Below, in pieces: positions 34,298 to 43,810 of a DNA stretch of 64,000 bases. Numbering within the stretch: the first letter of the stretch is position 1; each line of letters starts with the position of its first letter. Under the pieces are notes generated by a model. It worked only from the letters and a program-made list of their open reading frames with translations, did no database searches and was not told where the DNA came from. This DNA is from Actinomycetales bacterium (GTDB taxonomy: Bacteria; Actinomycetota; Actinomycetes; S36-B12). Both the position numbers and the translations under genes were made by a program. The DNA lies in contig JAGWXF010000009.1 of NCBI GenBank assembly GCA_018970025.1, positions 24,709 through 88,708 of the forward strand, read 5' to 3'.

Positions 34298-35614
34298 ATG
34301 ACCAGGGTCTACCTGAAGCAGGCGCAGCAGGCTCAACCTGACGCGGATGCGCGGGTCCGCGAGGTCGTGGCGGAGGTGATCGGCGATGTCGCTGCGCGGG
34401 GCGATGCCGCCGTGCGCGATGCCTCGGAGCGATTCGACCAGTGGAGCCCGGCATCCTTCCGGCTGAGTGGGGAGCAGATCGAGGCCGCCATGGTCAGCCT
34501 GCCGGACGGGCTCATCGACGACATCCGGTTCGCCCAGCGGCAGGTCCGCGCCTTTGCCGAGGCGCAACGGGCCTCGATGCACGACATCGAGGTCGAGACC
34601 CTGCCCGGGGTGTTCCTCGGCCATCGGCATCTGCCCGTCAGCGATGTCGGCGCGTATGTCCCCGGCGGCAGGTACCCGCTGCTGGCCTCGGCCCATATGA
34701 CCGCGCTGACGGCCAAGGTCGCCGGCTGCGATCGCGTCGTCGCCTGCACGCCACCGGATCGCGGGTCGATCCCGGCCGCCAGCGTCGCGGCCATGCAGAT
34801 CGCGGGCGCGGACGAGATCCACGTCCTCGGCGGCGTGCAGGCCATTGCCGCCCTGGCGATCGGGACGGAGTCGATCGCGCCCGTGGCGCTCATCGCCGGC
34901 CCCGGCAATGCGTATGTCGCGGAGGCCAAGCGCCAGCTGTTCGGGCGCATCGGCATCGACCTGCTGGCCGGCCCGACGGAGATCCTGGTCATCGCCGACG
35001 AGCAGGCCGACCCGTTCGTGGTCGCGGTCGACCTGCTCGGCCAGGCCGAGCACGGGCCGGACTCGCCGGCCGTGCTGGTGACGCCATCGCACGCCCTCGC
35101 CGTGCAGGTGATGGCGGAGATCGATGCCCTGCTGCCCGGGATGCCCACGAGGGCCAATGCCGAGCCGGCCTGGCGTGATCACGGCGAGGTCATCGTGGTC
35201 GATGATCTCGACGAGGCGTTCGAGGTGGCGGATGCCTATGCCAGCGAGCATGTCGAGGTGCTGACGGCCGACCCGCGGGCTGCGCTGCGGCAGATGCGCA
35301 ACTACGGGGCGCTGTTCCTCGGCGACCGCACCTGCGTGCCCTATGGCGACAAGGTCATCGGCACGAACCACGTGCTGCCGACCCGGGGCTCGGCGCGCTA
35401 CACCGGCGGGCTGTGGGTCGGCAAGTTCCTGAAGACCGTGACCTACCAGGAGATTCGCGACGACGACTCCAGTGCTCTCATCGGCGAGGCGTGCGGCCGG
35501 CTGTCGCGGGCGGAGAACTTCGAGGGCCATGCTCGCTCGGGCGATGTCCGCGCGGCCCGCTTCGACCGGGGAGCCCTGCCATGGGCCCCCGCTGGCGATG
35601 CCAGCCCGGATTAG
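34298..35614 (+). CDS. Histidinol dehydrogenase family protein
   Basis: 438 residues. The NAD and zinc features of the family are visible: DVGAYVPGGRYPL near residue 120, ALIAGPGNAYVAEAKRQ near residue 200, LLAGPTEILVIAD, LGQAEHGPDS (zinc His) near residue 250, ASEHVEV (catalytic Glu-His) near residue 314 and GTNHVLPT near residue 365. The ending TGGLWVGKFLKTVTYQE is typical of the HisD paralog group that includes sulfopropanediol dehydrogenase HpsN rather than of biosynthetic HisD. No other his gene is nearby. It may oxidise an amino- or sulfo-alcohol; true HisD is possible but less likely. Confidence 0.85.
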   Translation: MTRVYLKQAQQAQPDADARVREVVAEVIGDVAARGDAAVRDASERFDQWSPASFRLSGEQIEAAMVSLPDGLIDDIRFAQRQVRAFAEAQRASMHDIEVETLPGVFLGHRHLPVSDVGAYVPGGRYPLLASAHMTALTAKVAGCDRVVACTPPDRGSIPAASVAAMQIAGADEIHVLGGVQAIAALAIGTESIAPVALIAGPGNAYVAEAKRQLFGRIGIDLLAGPTEILVIADEQADPFVVAVDLLGQAEHGPDSPAVLVTPSHALAVQVMAEIDALLPGMPTRANAEPAWRDHGEVIVVDDLDEAFEVADAYASEHVEVLTADPRAALRQMRNYGALFLGDRTCVPYGDKVIGTNHVLPTRGSARYTGGLWVGKFLKTVTYQEIRDDDSSALIGEACGRLSRAENFEGHARSGDVRAARFDRGALPWAPAGDASPD

Positions 35615-35644
35615 TGCACCTGCCGGCCTCGCGCACCTGCCGGA

Positions 35645-36438
35645 CTAGTTCAGCGGCCGGGCGAACAGCGGGACGACCGGCTGGCCCAGGAAGGCGATGG
35701 GCCGCTTCGTGGACGCCGACCAGTAAACCGCGGTCGGCGCGCCGGACGCATCGACGGTGAGGCGCATCGTGCCGTAGCCGGTGCCGGACTTCCGGGTCGT
35801 CCCGGTGATCGGCTCGGCACGGGGATCGGTGTACCGCGAATCCCACTTGCCGTGACCCGGCAGCGCGGTGGAGTCGTAGACGAAGATCGCGTAGGAGCCG
35901 TCCGATAGCGGGAGCGCGGGGCCCGCAACGATCGTTGCGTGGCCGGGGTAGCGCACGCCGGCCGGGGCGGAGCCGTACACGATCTGGCCGCCGTTGACGA
36001 TCTCGCCCGGGATGATCATTACCTCGCCGCCGGCAAGCTGGGTGACGGACGTCAGCACGGACCATGACGGGCCGGGACTGCCGGTGAGGAACTGGGCCCA
36101 CAGCCCCACATGGCCGGACCCCCGAGGCACGTTCATGGCGGTGTGGAAGGCGGCCGCGGCATTGGGCGTGGCCTGCTTCAGGGCCCAGTTCACGAAGCCG
36201 AAGCAGTCCCAGTCGTAGATGCCGGCGCCTGCGGTGCCTGCACGCTCCACGTCGGCCGGGACTGGGGTGCGGAGGCCGCCGGCGGGCTCGGGATGGCGAT
36301 GTCCTGGGCGGGCAATGCCAGGGGTGGGGACGCGGCTGCAGTGCTGCCGGGCAGGAGGCCGAGGAGCGGGCTGAGCAGGCTGACGGCCAGGATGCCGCCG
36401 AGGCGCCTGGCGTACGGGTTCGAGGGGCGCCTGATCAC
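35645..36438 (-). pseudogene. Secreted NlpC/P60-like protein split by a frameshift
   Basis: The GTG at 36438, with TAGCCT 6 bases upstream, opens a frame encoding a clear signal peptide (GGILAVSLLSPLLGLLPGSTAAA) and a Pro/Ala linker. A second frame (from about 36250 to 35645) carries the globular part: YDWDCFGFVNWAL (candidate catalytic Cys) and YPGHATIVAG (candidate His), as in NlpC/P60-like papain folds. The frames differ by one base; an extra C in the CCCC run (plus-strand GGGG, 36264-36267) would join them. It is therefore a broken gene or a sequencing error. An exported peptidoglycan hydrolase role is inferred. Confidence 0.65.
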
Positions 36439-36444
36439 GGCCGC

Positions 36445-36450
36445 AGGCTA
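36445..36450 (-). promoter_or_regulatory. -10 box for leaderless NlpC/P60-like transcript
   Basis: TAGCCT ends 6 bases before the GTG at 36438, supporting that start as the true one. Confidence 0.5.
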
Positions 36451-36502
36451 GATCGCCCGCCCGTGGCAGGCAAGCATCGCCAGGGCTCGCGGGCTTCCAG
36501 GG

Positions 36503-37762
36503 CTAGCGGGATTCCAAGGCGTCGCGGATCGGGACGAGCTTGGCCGCCGACTCGGCCAGCTCATCGGCCGGATCCGATCCGGCGACGATGCCGCAGCCGG
36601 CGAAGGAGCGCACGGTGCGTGCCGACGGGTCGACCTCGGCGCAGCGCAGCGCGATGCCGAACTCCCCGTCCCCATTGGCGTCGAACCAGCCGACCGGGCC
36701 GGCGTAGCGGCCGCGATCCATCCCCTCGATCGCCCTGATCAGGCCCATCGCCCGCTCGGTAGGGGTGCCGCAGACCGCTGCGGTCGGATGCAGGGCGGCC
36801 GCCAGGGCCAGGGCCGGGGCACGGTCGGCGAGCCGGCCGGTGATGTCGGTGGCCAGGTGCTGCACGTTCGCCAGGGCGAGCACCCGGGGACGCTCCGGGA
36901 CCTCGAGGTCGGTGCAGTGATGGCCGAGCGCGCGGGCCACCGAGTGGACGGCGTACTCGTGCTCCTCGAGGTCCTTGCCGCTGCCGAGCAGGGCCTCGGC
37001 CAGGCTGGCATCGGCCCGATCGTCCCCCTGGCGGCGGACGGTGCCGGCGAGCACCCGGCTGGTCACCAGGTCCCCGGTGCGACGCACGAGGAGCTCCGGG
37101 GTCGCCCCGACCAGGCCGTCGACACTGAAGGTCCAGCAGGAGGGGTAGCGCTGGGCCAGGTTCATGAGCAGGTGCCGTGGGTCCAGGACGCCATCGACGG
37201 TGGCGATGACGTCGCGGGCGAGGACGACCTTGTCCAGCTCCCCGCCGGTGATGCGGCCGATGGCGTCGGCGACGGACTGCTGCCACTCGATGGGGCTGCG
37301 CGAGCCCTGCGACCAGCGCACGGCGGTGGGCTGGTCGGGGACCGATGCGGCCCGCAGCATGCGCCGCGGGTCGGTCTCAGTGCCGATGGTGGTGATCCAG
37401 GCCTGCCCGGCCTTGCGGCCGATGATGACCTTCGGGACGACGACGACGGACGTGCCGGACTCGGGGTCGAAGGCGAAGGAGCCGAAGGCGACCGGGCCAG
37501 TGCCGGGCATCGCGACGGTGTCGTCGACCTCGGCCTGCTCGCACCACTGGGTCCACCACCGATGCGCGCGGCTGAATCGCTCAGGCCCGCGCACCTCAAG
37601 TCGCGCGGCCACGCCCCAGCCGACCAGCCCCTCCCCATTGCGGACCCACGCGACCGGGTCCTCAGCGGGCAGTCGCTCCAGCAGGGTGTGCGGGTCGGCG
37701 ATCGGCCTGGTGCGGATGACGGGTCCGGCCTGGAGTGCGCGAACCGGTGCCGCCTGTGTCAC
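36503..37762 (-). CDS. menF: Isochorismate synthase
   Basis: 419 residues of the chorismate-binding family. Motifs near the C-terminal half include KVVLARDV, CWTFSVDGLVGATPELLVRR, LAGTVRRQGDD (conserved Gly-Thr), HEYAVHSVARAL, LHPTAAVCGTP (metal-region His) and YAGPVGWFDANGDGEFGIALR. It converts chorismate to isochorismate for MenD. GTG 37762 has TACGCT 7 bases upstream. It is divergent from menG. Confidence 0.92.
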   Translation of the reverse strand: MTQAAPVRALQAGPVIRTRPIADPHTLLERLPAEDPVAWVRNGEGLVGWGVAARLEVRGPERFSRAHRWWTQWCEQAEVDDTVAMPGTGPVAFGSFAFDPESGTSVVVVPKVIIGRKAGQAWITTIGTETDPRRMLRAASVPDQPTAVRWSQGSRSPIEWQQSVADAIGRITGGELDKVVLARDVIATVDGVLDPRHLLMNLAQRYPSCWTFSVDGLVGATPELLVRRTGDLVTSRVLAGTVRRQGDDRADASLAEALLGSGKDLEEHEYAVHSVARALGHHCTDLEVPERPRVLALANVQHLATDITGRLADRAPALALAAALHPTAAVCGTPTERAMGLIRAIEGMDRGRYAGPVGWFDANGDGEFGIALRCAEVDPSARTVRSFAGCGIVAGSDPADELAESAAKLVPIRDALESR

Positions 37763-37769
37763 GCAGGAG

Positions 37770-37775
37770 AGCGTA
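37770..37775 (-). promoter_or_regulatory. -10 box for leaderless menF
   Basis: TACGCT, then 7 bases, then GTG 37762 on the minus strand. Confidence 0.5.
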
Positions 37776-37860
37776 GGCGCTGCTGGCGAGTTCGGCAGTT
37801 CCAGCCCGGGGCCGGCACCGTCGACCTGCCGGGGCCCTGCCAGCGTGGCAGGATCGCCGG

Positions 37861-38580
37861 GTGAGCAGTGCGCAGCCGCGTCGCGCAGACCTGAGCAAGG
37901 CGCCCGAGCAGGTGGCGGCGATGTTCGACGAGGTTGCCGAGCGCTATGACCTCGCCAACGACGTCCTCGCGCTGGGCCAGACCAGGGCCTGGCGCACGGC
38001 CGTGCTGCGGGCCCTCGATCCGAAGGCGGGCCAGCGGATCCTCGACCTCGCGGCCGGGACCGGTACCTCCAGCGTCCCGTTCGCCAAGGCCGGCACCTTC
38101 GTGGTGCCGACCGACTTCTCGCTGGGCATGCTCCGCGTGGGCCGACGACGCCAGCCGGGCCTGTCGTTCGTCGCGGGAGATGCCCTGCGGCTGCCGTACC
38201 GCACCGGTGCCTTCGATGCGGTCACGATCTCCTTCGGCCTGCGCAATCTGGTGGATCCCGACGCGGGCCTGGCCGAGATGCGCCGGGTGGTGCGTCCCGG
38301 CGGCCGCTTGGTGATCTGCGAGTTCTCCCACCCGACCTGGGGGCCGTTCCGGACCGCGTACACCGAGTACCTCATGCGAGCCCTGCCGGCGGTGGCGACC
38401 AGGGTGGCCAGCAATCCCGAGGCCTACGTCTACCTCGCCGAGTCGATCCGGGCCTGGCCCGATCAGCGCGAGCTGGCCGCGCGCATCGCTGCCGCCGGGT
38501 GGGGGCGGGTGCAGTGGCGGGATCTCACCGGGGGCATCGTCGCCCTGCACCGGGCGGTCAATCCGCTGGACGGGCCCTGA
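37861..38580 (+). CDS. menG: Demethylmenaquinone methyltransferase
   Basis: 239 residues of the UbiE/MenG methyltransferases. [19 protein letters not shown] near residue 25 and [16 protein letters not shown] (SAM site) near residue 62, then [15 protein letters not shown] near residue 120 and [14 protein letters not shown] are diagnostic. It adds the C-methyl group in the last step of menaquinone synthesis, after MenA. The start is GTG 37861, with a weak CAGGAT box 6 bases before it. It is followed by the nuo regulatory region, tying quinone synthesis to complex I. Confidence 0.93.
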   Translation: MSSAQPRRADLSKAPEQVAAMFDEVAERYDLANDVLALGQTRAWRTAVLRALDPKAGQRILDLAAGTGTSSVPFAKAGTFVVPTDFSLGMLRVGRRRQPGLSFVAGDALRLPYRTGAFDAVTISFGLRNLVDPDAGLAEMRRVVRPGGRLVICEFSHPTWGPFRTAYTEYLMRALPAVATRVASNPEAYVYLAESIRAWPDQRELAARIAAAGWGRVQWRDLTGGIVALHRAVNPLDGP

Positions 38581-38637
38581 GCCGAGCCTGGCCGGGCATC
38601 CCGGGCGACGGCTGCTCATCGCCATGCAGCGGGCCAC

Positions 38638-38669
38638 TATGCTTCCCCCGGTCGTGAAGACGTTCACAT
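38638..38669 (+). promoter_or_regulatory. Candidate nuo promoter with Rex operator
   Basis: TATGCT (38638-38643) is a plausible -10; no clear -35. The sequence TCGTGAAGACGTTCACAT (38652-38669) has the GTGAA-N4-TTCAC core of the Rex operator (consensus TTGTGAAnnnnTTCACAA) at the expected transcription start. Rex is encoded at 19931. In Streptomyces Rex represses nuoA-N through such a site. Confidence 0.75.
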
Positions 38670-38727
38670 GACACCCTGGCGCGGTCAGCCGATGCGAGGG
38701 GGCCGGCGGACGGCCGACGGCCGCATC

Positions 38728-38759
38728 CAGATCGCAGGTTCGACAGATCGCAGGTTCGA
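38728..38759 (+). repeat. Perfect 16-base tandem duplication in the nuoA leader
   Basis: CAGATCGCAGGTTCGA is repeated exactly (38728-38743, 38744-38759), ending 3 bases before the AAGGAG ribosome site of nuoA. Confidence 0.85.
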
Positions 38760-38774
38760 CCCAAGGAGCCCTCG

Positions 38775-39134
38775 GTGAACGTCTACACGCCGATCCTGGT
38801 GCTCGGCATCCTGGCATTCGGCTTCGCGCTGTTCTCGGTCACGCTGGCGGGCTTCACCGGCCCGAAGCGGTACAACCGGGCCAAGCTCGCGGCCTATGAG
38901 TGCGGGATCGAGCCGACGCCGCAGCCGGTGGGCGGCGGGCGATTCGCGATCAAGTACTACCTGACCGCGATGCTGTTCATCGTGTTCGACATCGAGATCG
39001 TCTTCCTGTATCCCTGGGCGGTCGCCTTCGACCAGCTGGCCCTGTTCGGGTTGATCGAGATGGTGCTGTTCATCATTGCCGTGCTGGTCGTGTACGCCTA
39101 CGTCTGGCGTCGTCGCGGCCTCGAGTGGGACTAG
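38775..39134 (+). CDS. nuoA: NADH-quinone oxidoreductase subunit A
   Basis: 119 residues, three membrane helices. [22 protein letters not shown] near residue 43 holds the conserved Cys loop at the quinone site, followed by [19 protein letters not shown] 38775 has AAGGAG 7 bases upstream. First gene of the 14-gene complex I operon. Confidence 0.95.
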   Translation: MNVYTPILVLGILAFGFALFSVTLAGFTGPKRYNRAKLAAYECGIEPTPQPVGGGRFAIKYYLTAMLFIVFDIEIVFLYPWAVAFDQLALFGLIEMVLFIIAVLVVYAYVWRRRGLEWD

Positions 39135-39157
39135 CCAGCAAGGCGGAGGAGACCGAC

Positions 39158-39712
39158 ATGGGCCTGGAAGAGAAGCTGCCGTCCGGCATCCTGCTGACGA
39201 CGGTCGAAGGCGTTGCCGGGTATGCCCGCAAGGGCTCGCTCTGGCCGGCGACCTTCGGCCTGGCATGCTGCGCGATCGAGATGATGGCCGTGGGCGGGCC
39301 GCGGTACGACCTCGCCCGCTTCGGCATGGAGGTCTTCCGTGCCTCGCCCCGCCAGGCGGACCTGATGATCGTGGCTGGCCGGGTCAGCCAGAAGATGGCG
39401 CCGGTGCTGCGGCAGATCTACGACCAGATGCCGAATCCGAAGTGGGTGCTGGCGATGGGCGCATGCGCCTCCAGCGGCGGCATGTTCAACAACTACGCCA
39501 TCGTGCAGGGGGTCGATCACGTCGTGCCGGTCGACATCTACCTGCCCGGCTGCCCGCCGCGGCCGGAGATGCTCATCGACGCGATCCTGGCCATCCACGA
39601 CCAGATCCAGGACATGAAGCTCGGCGCGAATCGCAAGGCGCAGGTGCGCGAGCTCGAGGCCGCCGCGCTGGTCGCGACCCCCACGATCGAGATGAAGGGC
39701 CTGCTGGCATGA
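39158..39712 (+). CDS. nuoB: NADH-quinone oxidoreductase subunit B
   Basis: 184 residues from ATG 39158 (GGAGGAG upstream). The N2 iron-sulphur cluster ligands are present: [10 protein letters not shown] (two adjacent Cys), GACASSGG and LPGCPPRP. N2 passes electrons to menaquinone. The core also keeps [11 protein letters not shown] and [10 protein letters not shown]. Compare with the shorter paralog at 60160, which lacks this stretch. Its stop overlaps nuoC by 4 bases. Confidence 0.96.
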   Translation: MGLEEKLPSGILLTTVEGVAGYARKGSLWPATFGLACCAIEMMAVGGPRYDLARFGMEVFRASPRQADLMIVAGRVSQKMAPVLRQIYDQMPNPKWVLAMGACASSGGMFNNYAIVQGVDHVVPVDIYLPGCPPRPEMLIDAILAIHDQIQDMKLGANRKAQVRELEAAALVATPTIEMKGLLA

Positions 39713-40422
39713 GCGATGCGACTGGCGCAGTCGCCCCGGTCGTACCCGAGGGAGCGGCCACCATCGATGTCGTCGAGGTCCGGCACGGAGCGTTCGGCGT
39801 CAGCGGCTCGGGCGATACCAGCGGCTTCGGCGGCCTGGTCGATCCGCGCGTCATGCCGGGCCCGTCGCAGCCGCCGTACGGGGGCTGGTTCGACGAGTTG
39901 GCCGAGGAGATGGCCCTGTGCCTGTCGGTCCGCGGCCTGCCGATGGCCTCCGCGGTCGAGAAGGTCGTCGTGGATCGCGGCGAGATCACGTTCTTCGTCG
40001 CGCGCGAGCACCTGGTCGGCTTCCTGTCGGCGATGCGGGACGAGCCGGGCCTGCGCTTCGAGCTCAGCAGTGGCGTCAGCGGGGTGCACTTCCCGGGGGA
40101 CACCGGCCGCGAGCTGCATGCGGTCTACCACCTGCTGTCGATCACGCACAATCGCCGGGTACGCGTCGAGGTGACCTGCCCTGACGCCGACCCGCGCATC
40201 CCCTCGACGGTGTCGGTCTACCCGACGCACGACTGGCATGAGCGCGAGACCTACGACTTCTTCGGGATCGTCTTCGACGGCCACCCGGCCCTGGCCCGGA
40301 TCGAGATGCCGGACGACTGGATCGGGCATCCCCAGCGCAAGGACTACCCCCTCGGCGGCATCCCGGTCGAGTACAAGGGCGCGACCACCCCGCCCCCGGA
40401 TCAGCGGAGGTCCTACAACTGA
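39709..40422 (+). CDS. nuoC: NADH-quinone oxidoreductase subunit C
   Basis: 237 residues. The family signature [20 protein letters not shown] lies near residue 180, then [16 protein letters not shown]. The first 75 residues are a Gly/Pro-rich extension usual in actinobacteria. NuoC is a soluble peripheral-arm subunit packing against NuoD. ATG 39709 overlaps nuoB; stop overlaps the nuoD start by one base. Confidence 0.95.
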   Translation: MSDATGAVAPVVPEGAATIDVVEVRHGAFGVSGSGDTSGFGGLVDPRVMPGPSQPPYGGWFDELAEEMALCLSVRGLPMASAVEKVVVDRGEITFFVAREHLVGFLSAMRDEPGLRFELSSGVSGVHFPGDTGRELHAVYHLLSITHNRRVRVEVTCPDADPRIPSTVSVYPTHDWHERETYDFFGIVFDGHPALARIEMPDDWIGHPQRKDYPLGGIPVEYKGATTPPPDQRRSYN

Positions 40423-41798
40423 TGTCCACCGACAATGTCACGGTCGAGGGCAATCCGAGCGTGTCCGACGCGTTCGCTGACGCCGACCCGTACGCCGGCT
40501 CCTATGAGTCGAGCGAGGGCACCATCTACAACGTCGGCGGTGGCGACTGGGACACGATCCTGGCCGCCCCCGAGGGCGAGAAGGAGCGCCTGGTCGTCAA
40601 CATGGGACCGCAGCATCCGTCGACGCACGGGGTGCTCCGCCTGATCCTGGAGCTCGATGGCGAGACGGTCACCGAGGCCCGGTGCGGCATCGGCTTCCTG
40701 CACACCGGCATCGAGAAGAACATGGAGTTCCGCTCCTGGGTGCAGGGCGTCACCTTCGTCACCCGGATGGACTACCTGTCGCCCATGTTCAACGAGACCG
40801 CCTACTGCCTGGCGGTCGAGAAGCTGCTCGGCATCACCGATCAGATCCCGAAGCGGGCCAGCGTCATCCGGGTGATGATGATGGAGCTGAACCGGGTGTC
40901 GTCCCACCTGGTCGCGCTGGCGACCGGCGGCATGGAGCTCGGCGCGCTGAGCGCCATGATCTTCGGCTTCCGCGAGCGCGAGACCGTGCTGGACATCTTC
41001 GAGGCGGTCAGCGGCCTGCGGATGAACAGCGCCTACATCCGGCCGGGCGGGGTCGCCAATGACCTGCCCGCCGACGGCGAGGCCAGGATCCGCGAGGGCA
41101 TCAAGGTGCTGCGCAAGCGCTTCACCGACACCTCCGACCTGCTCGTGGGCAACAGCATCTGGATGGGCCGCACCTCGGGGGTTGGCTACCTCGACCTGAC
41201 CGGCTGCATGGCCCTGGGCATCACCGGGCCCGTCCTGCGCGCGACCGGCCTGCCGCACGACCTGCGCAAGTCGCAGCCGTACTGCGGCTACGAGACCTAC
41301 GAGTTCGACGTCATCACTGAGACCTCATGCGATGCGTACGGCCGATTCCTGATCCGGCTGCGCGAGATGAATGAGTCGCTGAAGATCGTGGAGCAGTGCC
41401 TGGACCGGCTGAAGCCAGGCCCGGTGATGGTGGAGGACAAGAAGATCGCCTGGCCGGCCCAGCTGGCCATCGGCAGCGACGGGCAGGGCAACTCCCTGGA
41501 CCACATCCGCGAGATCATGTCCGAGTCGATGGAGGCCCTGATCCATCACTTCAAGCTGGTGACCGAGGGCTTCTCAGTCCCGCCCGGCCAGGCCTATGCC
41601 GCTATCGAGTCGCCGCGCGGCGAGCTGGGCTGCCATGTGGTCAGCGCAGGGGGCACCCGTCCCTATCGCGTGCACTTCCGCGATCCGTCGTTCACCAACC
41701 TGCAGGCGGTCGCGGCGATGTGCGAGGGCGGGCAGATCGCAGATGTCATCGCCGCAGTTGCCAGCATCGATCCGGTGATGGGCGGGGTCGATCGCTGA
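40422..41798 (+). CDS. nuoD: NADH-quinone oxidoreductase subunit D
   Basis: 458 residues. [19 protein letters not shown] near residue 62, [33 protein letters not shown] and the C-terminal DPVMGGVDR are standard for NuoD, which forms the quinone pocket together with NuoB. No second copy of this subunit accompanies the NuoB/C/I-like set at 60160. A 44-base gap separates it from nuoE. Confidence 0.96.
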   Translation: MSTDNVTVEGNPSVSDAFADADPYAGSYESSEGTIYNVGGGDWDTILAAPEGEKERLVVNMGPQHPSTHGVLRLILELDGETVTEARCGIGFLHTGIEKNMEFRSWVQGVTFVTRMDYLSPMFNETAYCLAVEKLLGITDQIPKRASVIRVMMMELNRVSSHLVALATGGMELGALSAMIFGFRERETVLDIFEAVSGLRMNSAYIRPGGVANDLPADGEARIREGIKVLRKRFTDTSDLLVGNSIWMGRTSGVGYLDLTGCMALGITGPVLRATGLPHDLRKSQPYCGYETYEFDVITETSCDAYGRFLIRLREMNESLKIVEQCLDRLKPGPVMVEDKKIAWPAQLAIGSDGQGNSLDHIREIMSESMEALIHHFKLVTEGFSVPPGQAYAAIESPRGELGCHVVSAGGTRPYRVHFRDPSFTNLQAVAAMCEGGQIADVIAAVASIDPVMGGVDR

Positions 41799-41842
41799 GG
41801 CGGCCGACCAGGACGAACGAGGACGAAGGAACCGACAGGCCA

Positions 41843-42502
41843 ATGGCGATCAGTGAAGCAACGCGCGGTGAGCTGGCCGAGCTCGCGGCGAGGTATCCGC
41901 GCCCCCGCTCGGCCGTGCTGCCCATGCTGCACCTGGTGCAGAGCGTCGAGGGCGAGGTGACGACCGACGGCATCCATGCCTGCGCCGAGATCCTGGGCAT
42001 CACGCCCGCTGAGGTCACCGCCGTGTCGACCTTCTACACGATGTACAAGCGCAAGCCGGTGGGCACGCATCACATCGGGGTGTGCATCAACACCATGTGC
42101 GGCCTGCTCGGTGGCGACGCGGTCTATGCGGCACTGCAGGAGCGCCTGGGGGCCGGCCACGACCAGCCGACCGCGGATGGCATGTTCTGGCTGGAGCGGA
42201 TCGAGTGCCAGGCGGCCTGCACCCACGCGCCGGTGATGACAGTGGACTGGGAGTTCATGGACGACGTCACCCCGGCCTCTGCGATCGACGTCATCGACCG
42301 CCTCGAGCGGGGCGAGGTCGTGCAGTCAACGCGCGGGCCGGCAATCCGCAGCTTCGCCGCAACGGAGCGATCCCTCGCCTTCCCCGATGATGGCCTCGCG
42401 GATGAGGGCTCATCCGTCGACGACAAGATGCTCGCCGGCCTGCGGGTAGCGCGCGAGCGCGGGCAGGCAGCACCGGCGATCCCCAGCGGACAGGAGGGCT
42501 GA
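41843..42502 (+). CDS. nuoE: NADH-quinone oxidoreductase subunit E
   Basis: 219 residues from ATG 41843. The 2Fe-2S (N1a) ligands are in GVCINTMCGLLGG and IECQAACTHAPV, and the thioredoxin-like start TFYTMYKRKPVGTHHIGVC is typical. The last 60 residues are a variable acidic/Ala-rich tail. NuoE works with NuoF in the NADH-oxidising module. nuoF begins 4 bases later. Confidence 0.94.
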   Translation: MAISEATRGELAELAARYPRPRSAVLPMLHLVQSVEGEVTTDGIHACAEILGITPAEVTAVSTFYTMYKRKPVGTHHIGVCINTMCGLLGGDAVYAALQERLGAGHDQPTADGMFWLERIECQAACTHAPVMTVDWEFMDDVTPASAIDVIDRLERGEVVQSTRGPAIRSFAATERSLAFPDDGLADEGSSVDDKMLAGLRVARERGQAAPAIPSGQEG

Positions 42503-42505
42503 TCC

Positions 42506-43810
42506 ATGCCATTGACGCCCGTGATCACCGAGCACTGGGACGCTCCCGACCTCTACACGATCGACGGCTATCGCCGGTTCGGCGGGTACCGCGCGCTGCA
42601 GGCAGCGCTGCAGCAGGATCCGGATGCCATCATCGGCACCGTCAAGGACTCCGGCCTGCGCGGGCGAGGCGGCGCCGGCTTCCCGACCGGGATGAAGTGG
42701 GGATTCGTCCCGCAGAACGACGGCAAGGCGCACTACCTGGTGGTGAACGCGGACGAGTCCGAGCCGGGAGCCTGCAAGGACATCCCGATCATGATGGCCA
42801 ACCCGCATGCCCTGGTCGAGGGCGTGATCATCACCTCGTACGCCATCCGGGCCAGCCATGCATTCATCTACATCCGCGGCGAGGTCCCCAATGCGGTGCG
42901 CAAGGTCGCCAATGCGGTGCGGCAGGCCCGCGAGGCCGGCCTGATCGGCAGCAACATCCTCGGCAGCGGCTTCGACCTCGAGGTGGTGGTGCACGCGGGC
43001 GCCGGGGCGTACATCTGCGGCGAAGAGACCGCGCTGCTGGACTCGCTGGAGGGCTATCGCGGCCAGCCCCGGCTCAAGCCCCCCTTCCCGGCCGTCGCCG
43101 GCCTGTATGCGTCCCCGACCGTGATCAACAACGTCGAGACGATCGCGAACATCCCCTACATCATCGACCGCGGGGTCGACTGGTTCCGGCAGTTCGGCAC
43201 CGAGAAGTCCCCGGGCTTCAAGGTGTTCGCCGTCTCCGGCCATGTCAATCGCCCCGGCATCTACGAGGCCCCGCTGGGCATCACCATGGCCGAGCTGCTC
43301 GACTGTGCCGGCGGCATGCGTGATGGGCGGCCGGTGAAGTTCTGGCTGCCGGGCGGGTCATCGGTGCCGATGCTGACCGCTGAGCACCTGGACCTGCCGC
43401 TGACGTACGAGGACATGGCCGCCGCGGGCACCATGCTCGGCACCGGCACGCCGATGCTCTTCGACGACACCGTCAGCGTCGTCAAGGCCGTGACCCGCTG
43501 GCTGGAGTTCTACAAGCATGAGTCCTGCGGCAAGTGCACCCCGTGCCGGGAGGGTACCTACTGGATCACCGGCATGCTCGAGCGCTTCGAGCATGGCACG
43601 GGCGAGCCGGAGATGCTGGAGACGATCACCAGCGCCTGCCTGCAGATCGGGGGCCGCTCGTTCTGCGCCCTCGGCGACGCCGCCGCGACCCCGTACCCGG
43701 CCGCGATGAAGTTCTTCCGCGATGAGTTCATCGCGGCAACCAGTACCCCGGTCGACGAGACCTTCGATCCGGTGGCGTCCTACGTCTTCGCGGGAGCGGC
43801 AGCCCGATGA
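42506..43810 (+). CDS. nuoF: NADH-quinone oxidoreductase subunit F
   Basis: 434 residues. FMN/NADH motifs [18 protein letters not shown] near residue 50 and [15 protein letters not shown] near residue 170; the N3 4Fe-4S ligands are [11 protein letters not shown] near residue 335. It takes hydride from NADH and starts the electron chain. Its stop overlaps nuoG by 4 bases. Confidence 0.96.
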   Translation: MPLTPVITEHWDAPDLYTIDGYRRFGGYRALQAALQQDPDAIIGTVKDSGLRGRGGAGFPTGMKWGFVPQNDGKAHYLVVNADESEPGACKDIPIMMANPHALVEGVIITSYAIRASHAFIYIRGEVPNAVRKVANAVRQAREAGLIGSNILGSGFDLEVVVHAGAGAYICGEETALLDSLEGYRGQPRLKPPFPAVAGLYASPTVINNVETIANIPYIIDRGVDWFRQFGTEKSPGFKVFAVSGHVNRPGIYEAPLGITMAELLDCAGGMRDGRPVKFWLPGGSSVPMLTAEHLDLPLTYEDMAAAGTMLGTGTPMLFDDTVSVVKAVTRWLEFYKHESCGKCTPCREGTYWITGMLERFEHGTGEPEMLETITSACLQIGGRSFCALGDAAATPYPAAMKFFRDEFIAATSTPVDETFDPVASYVFAGAAAR

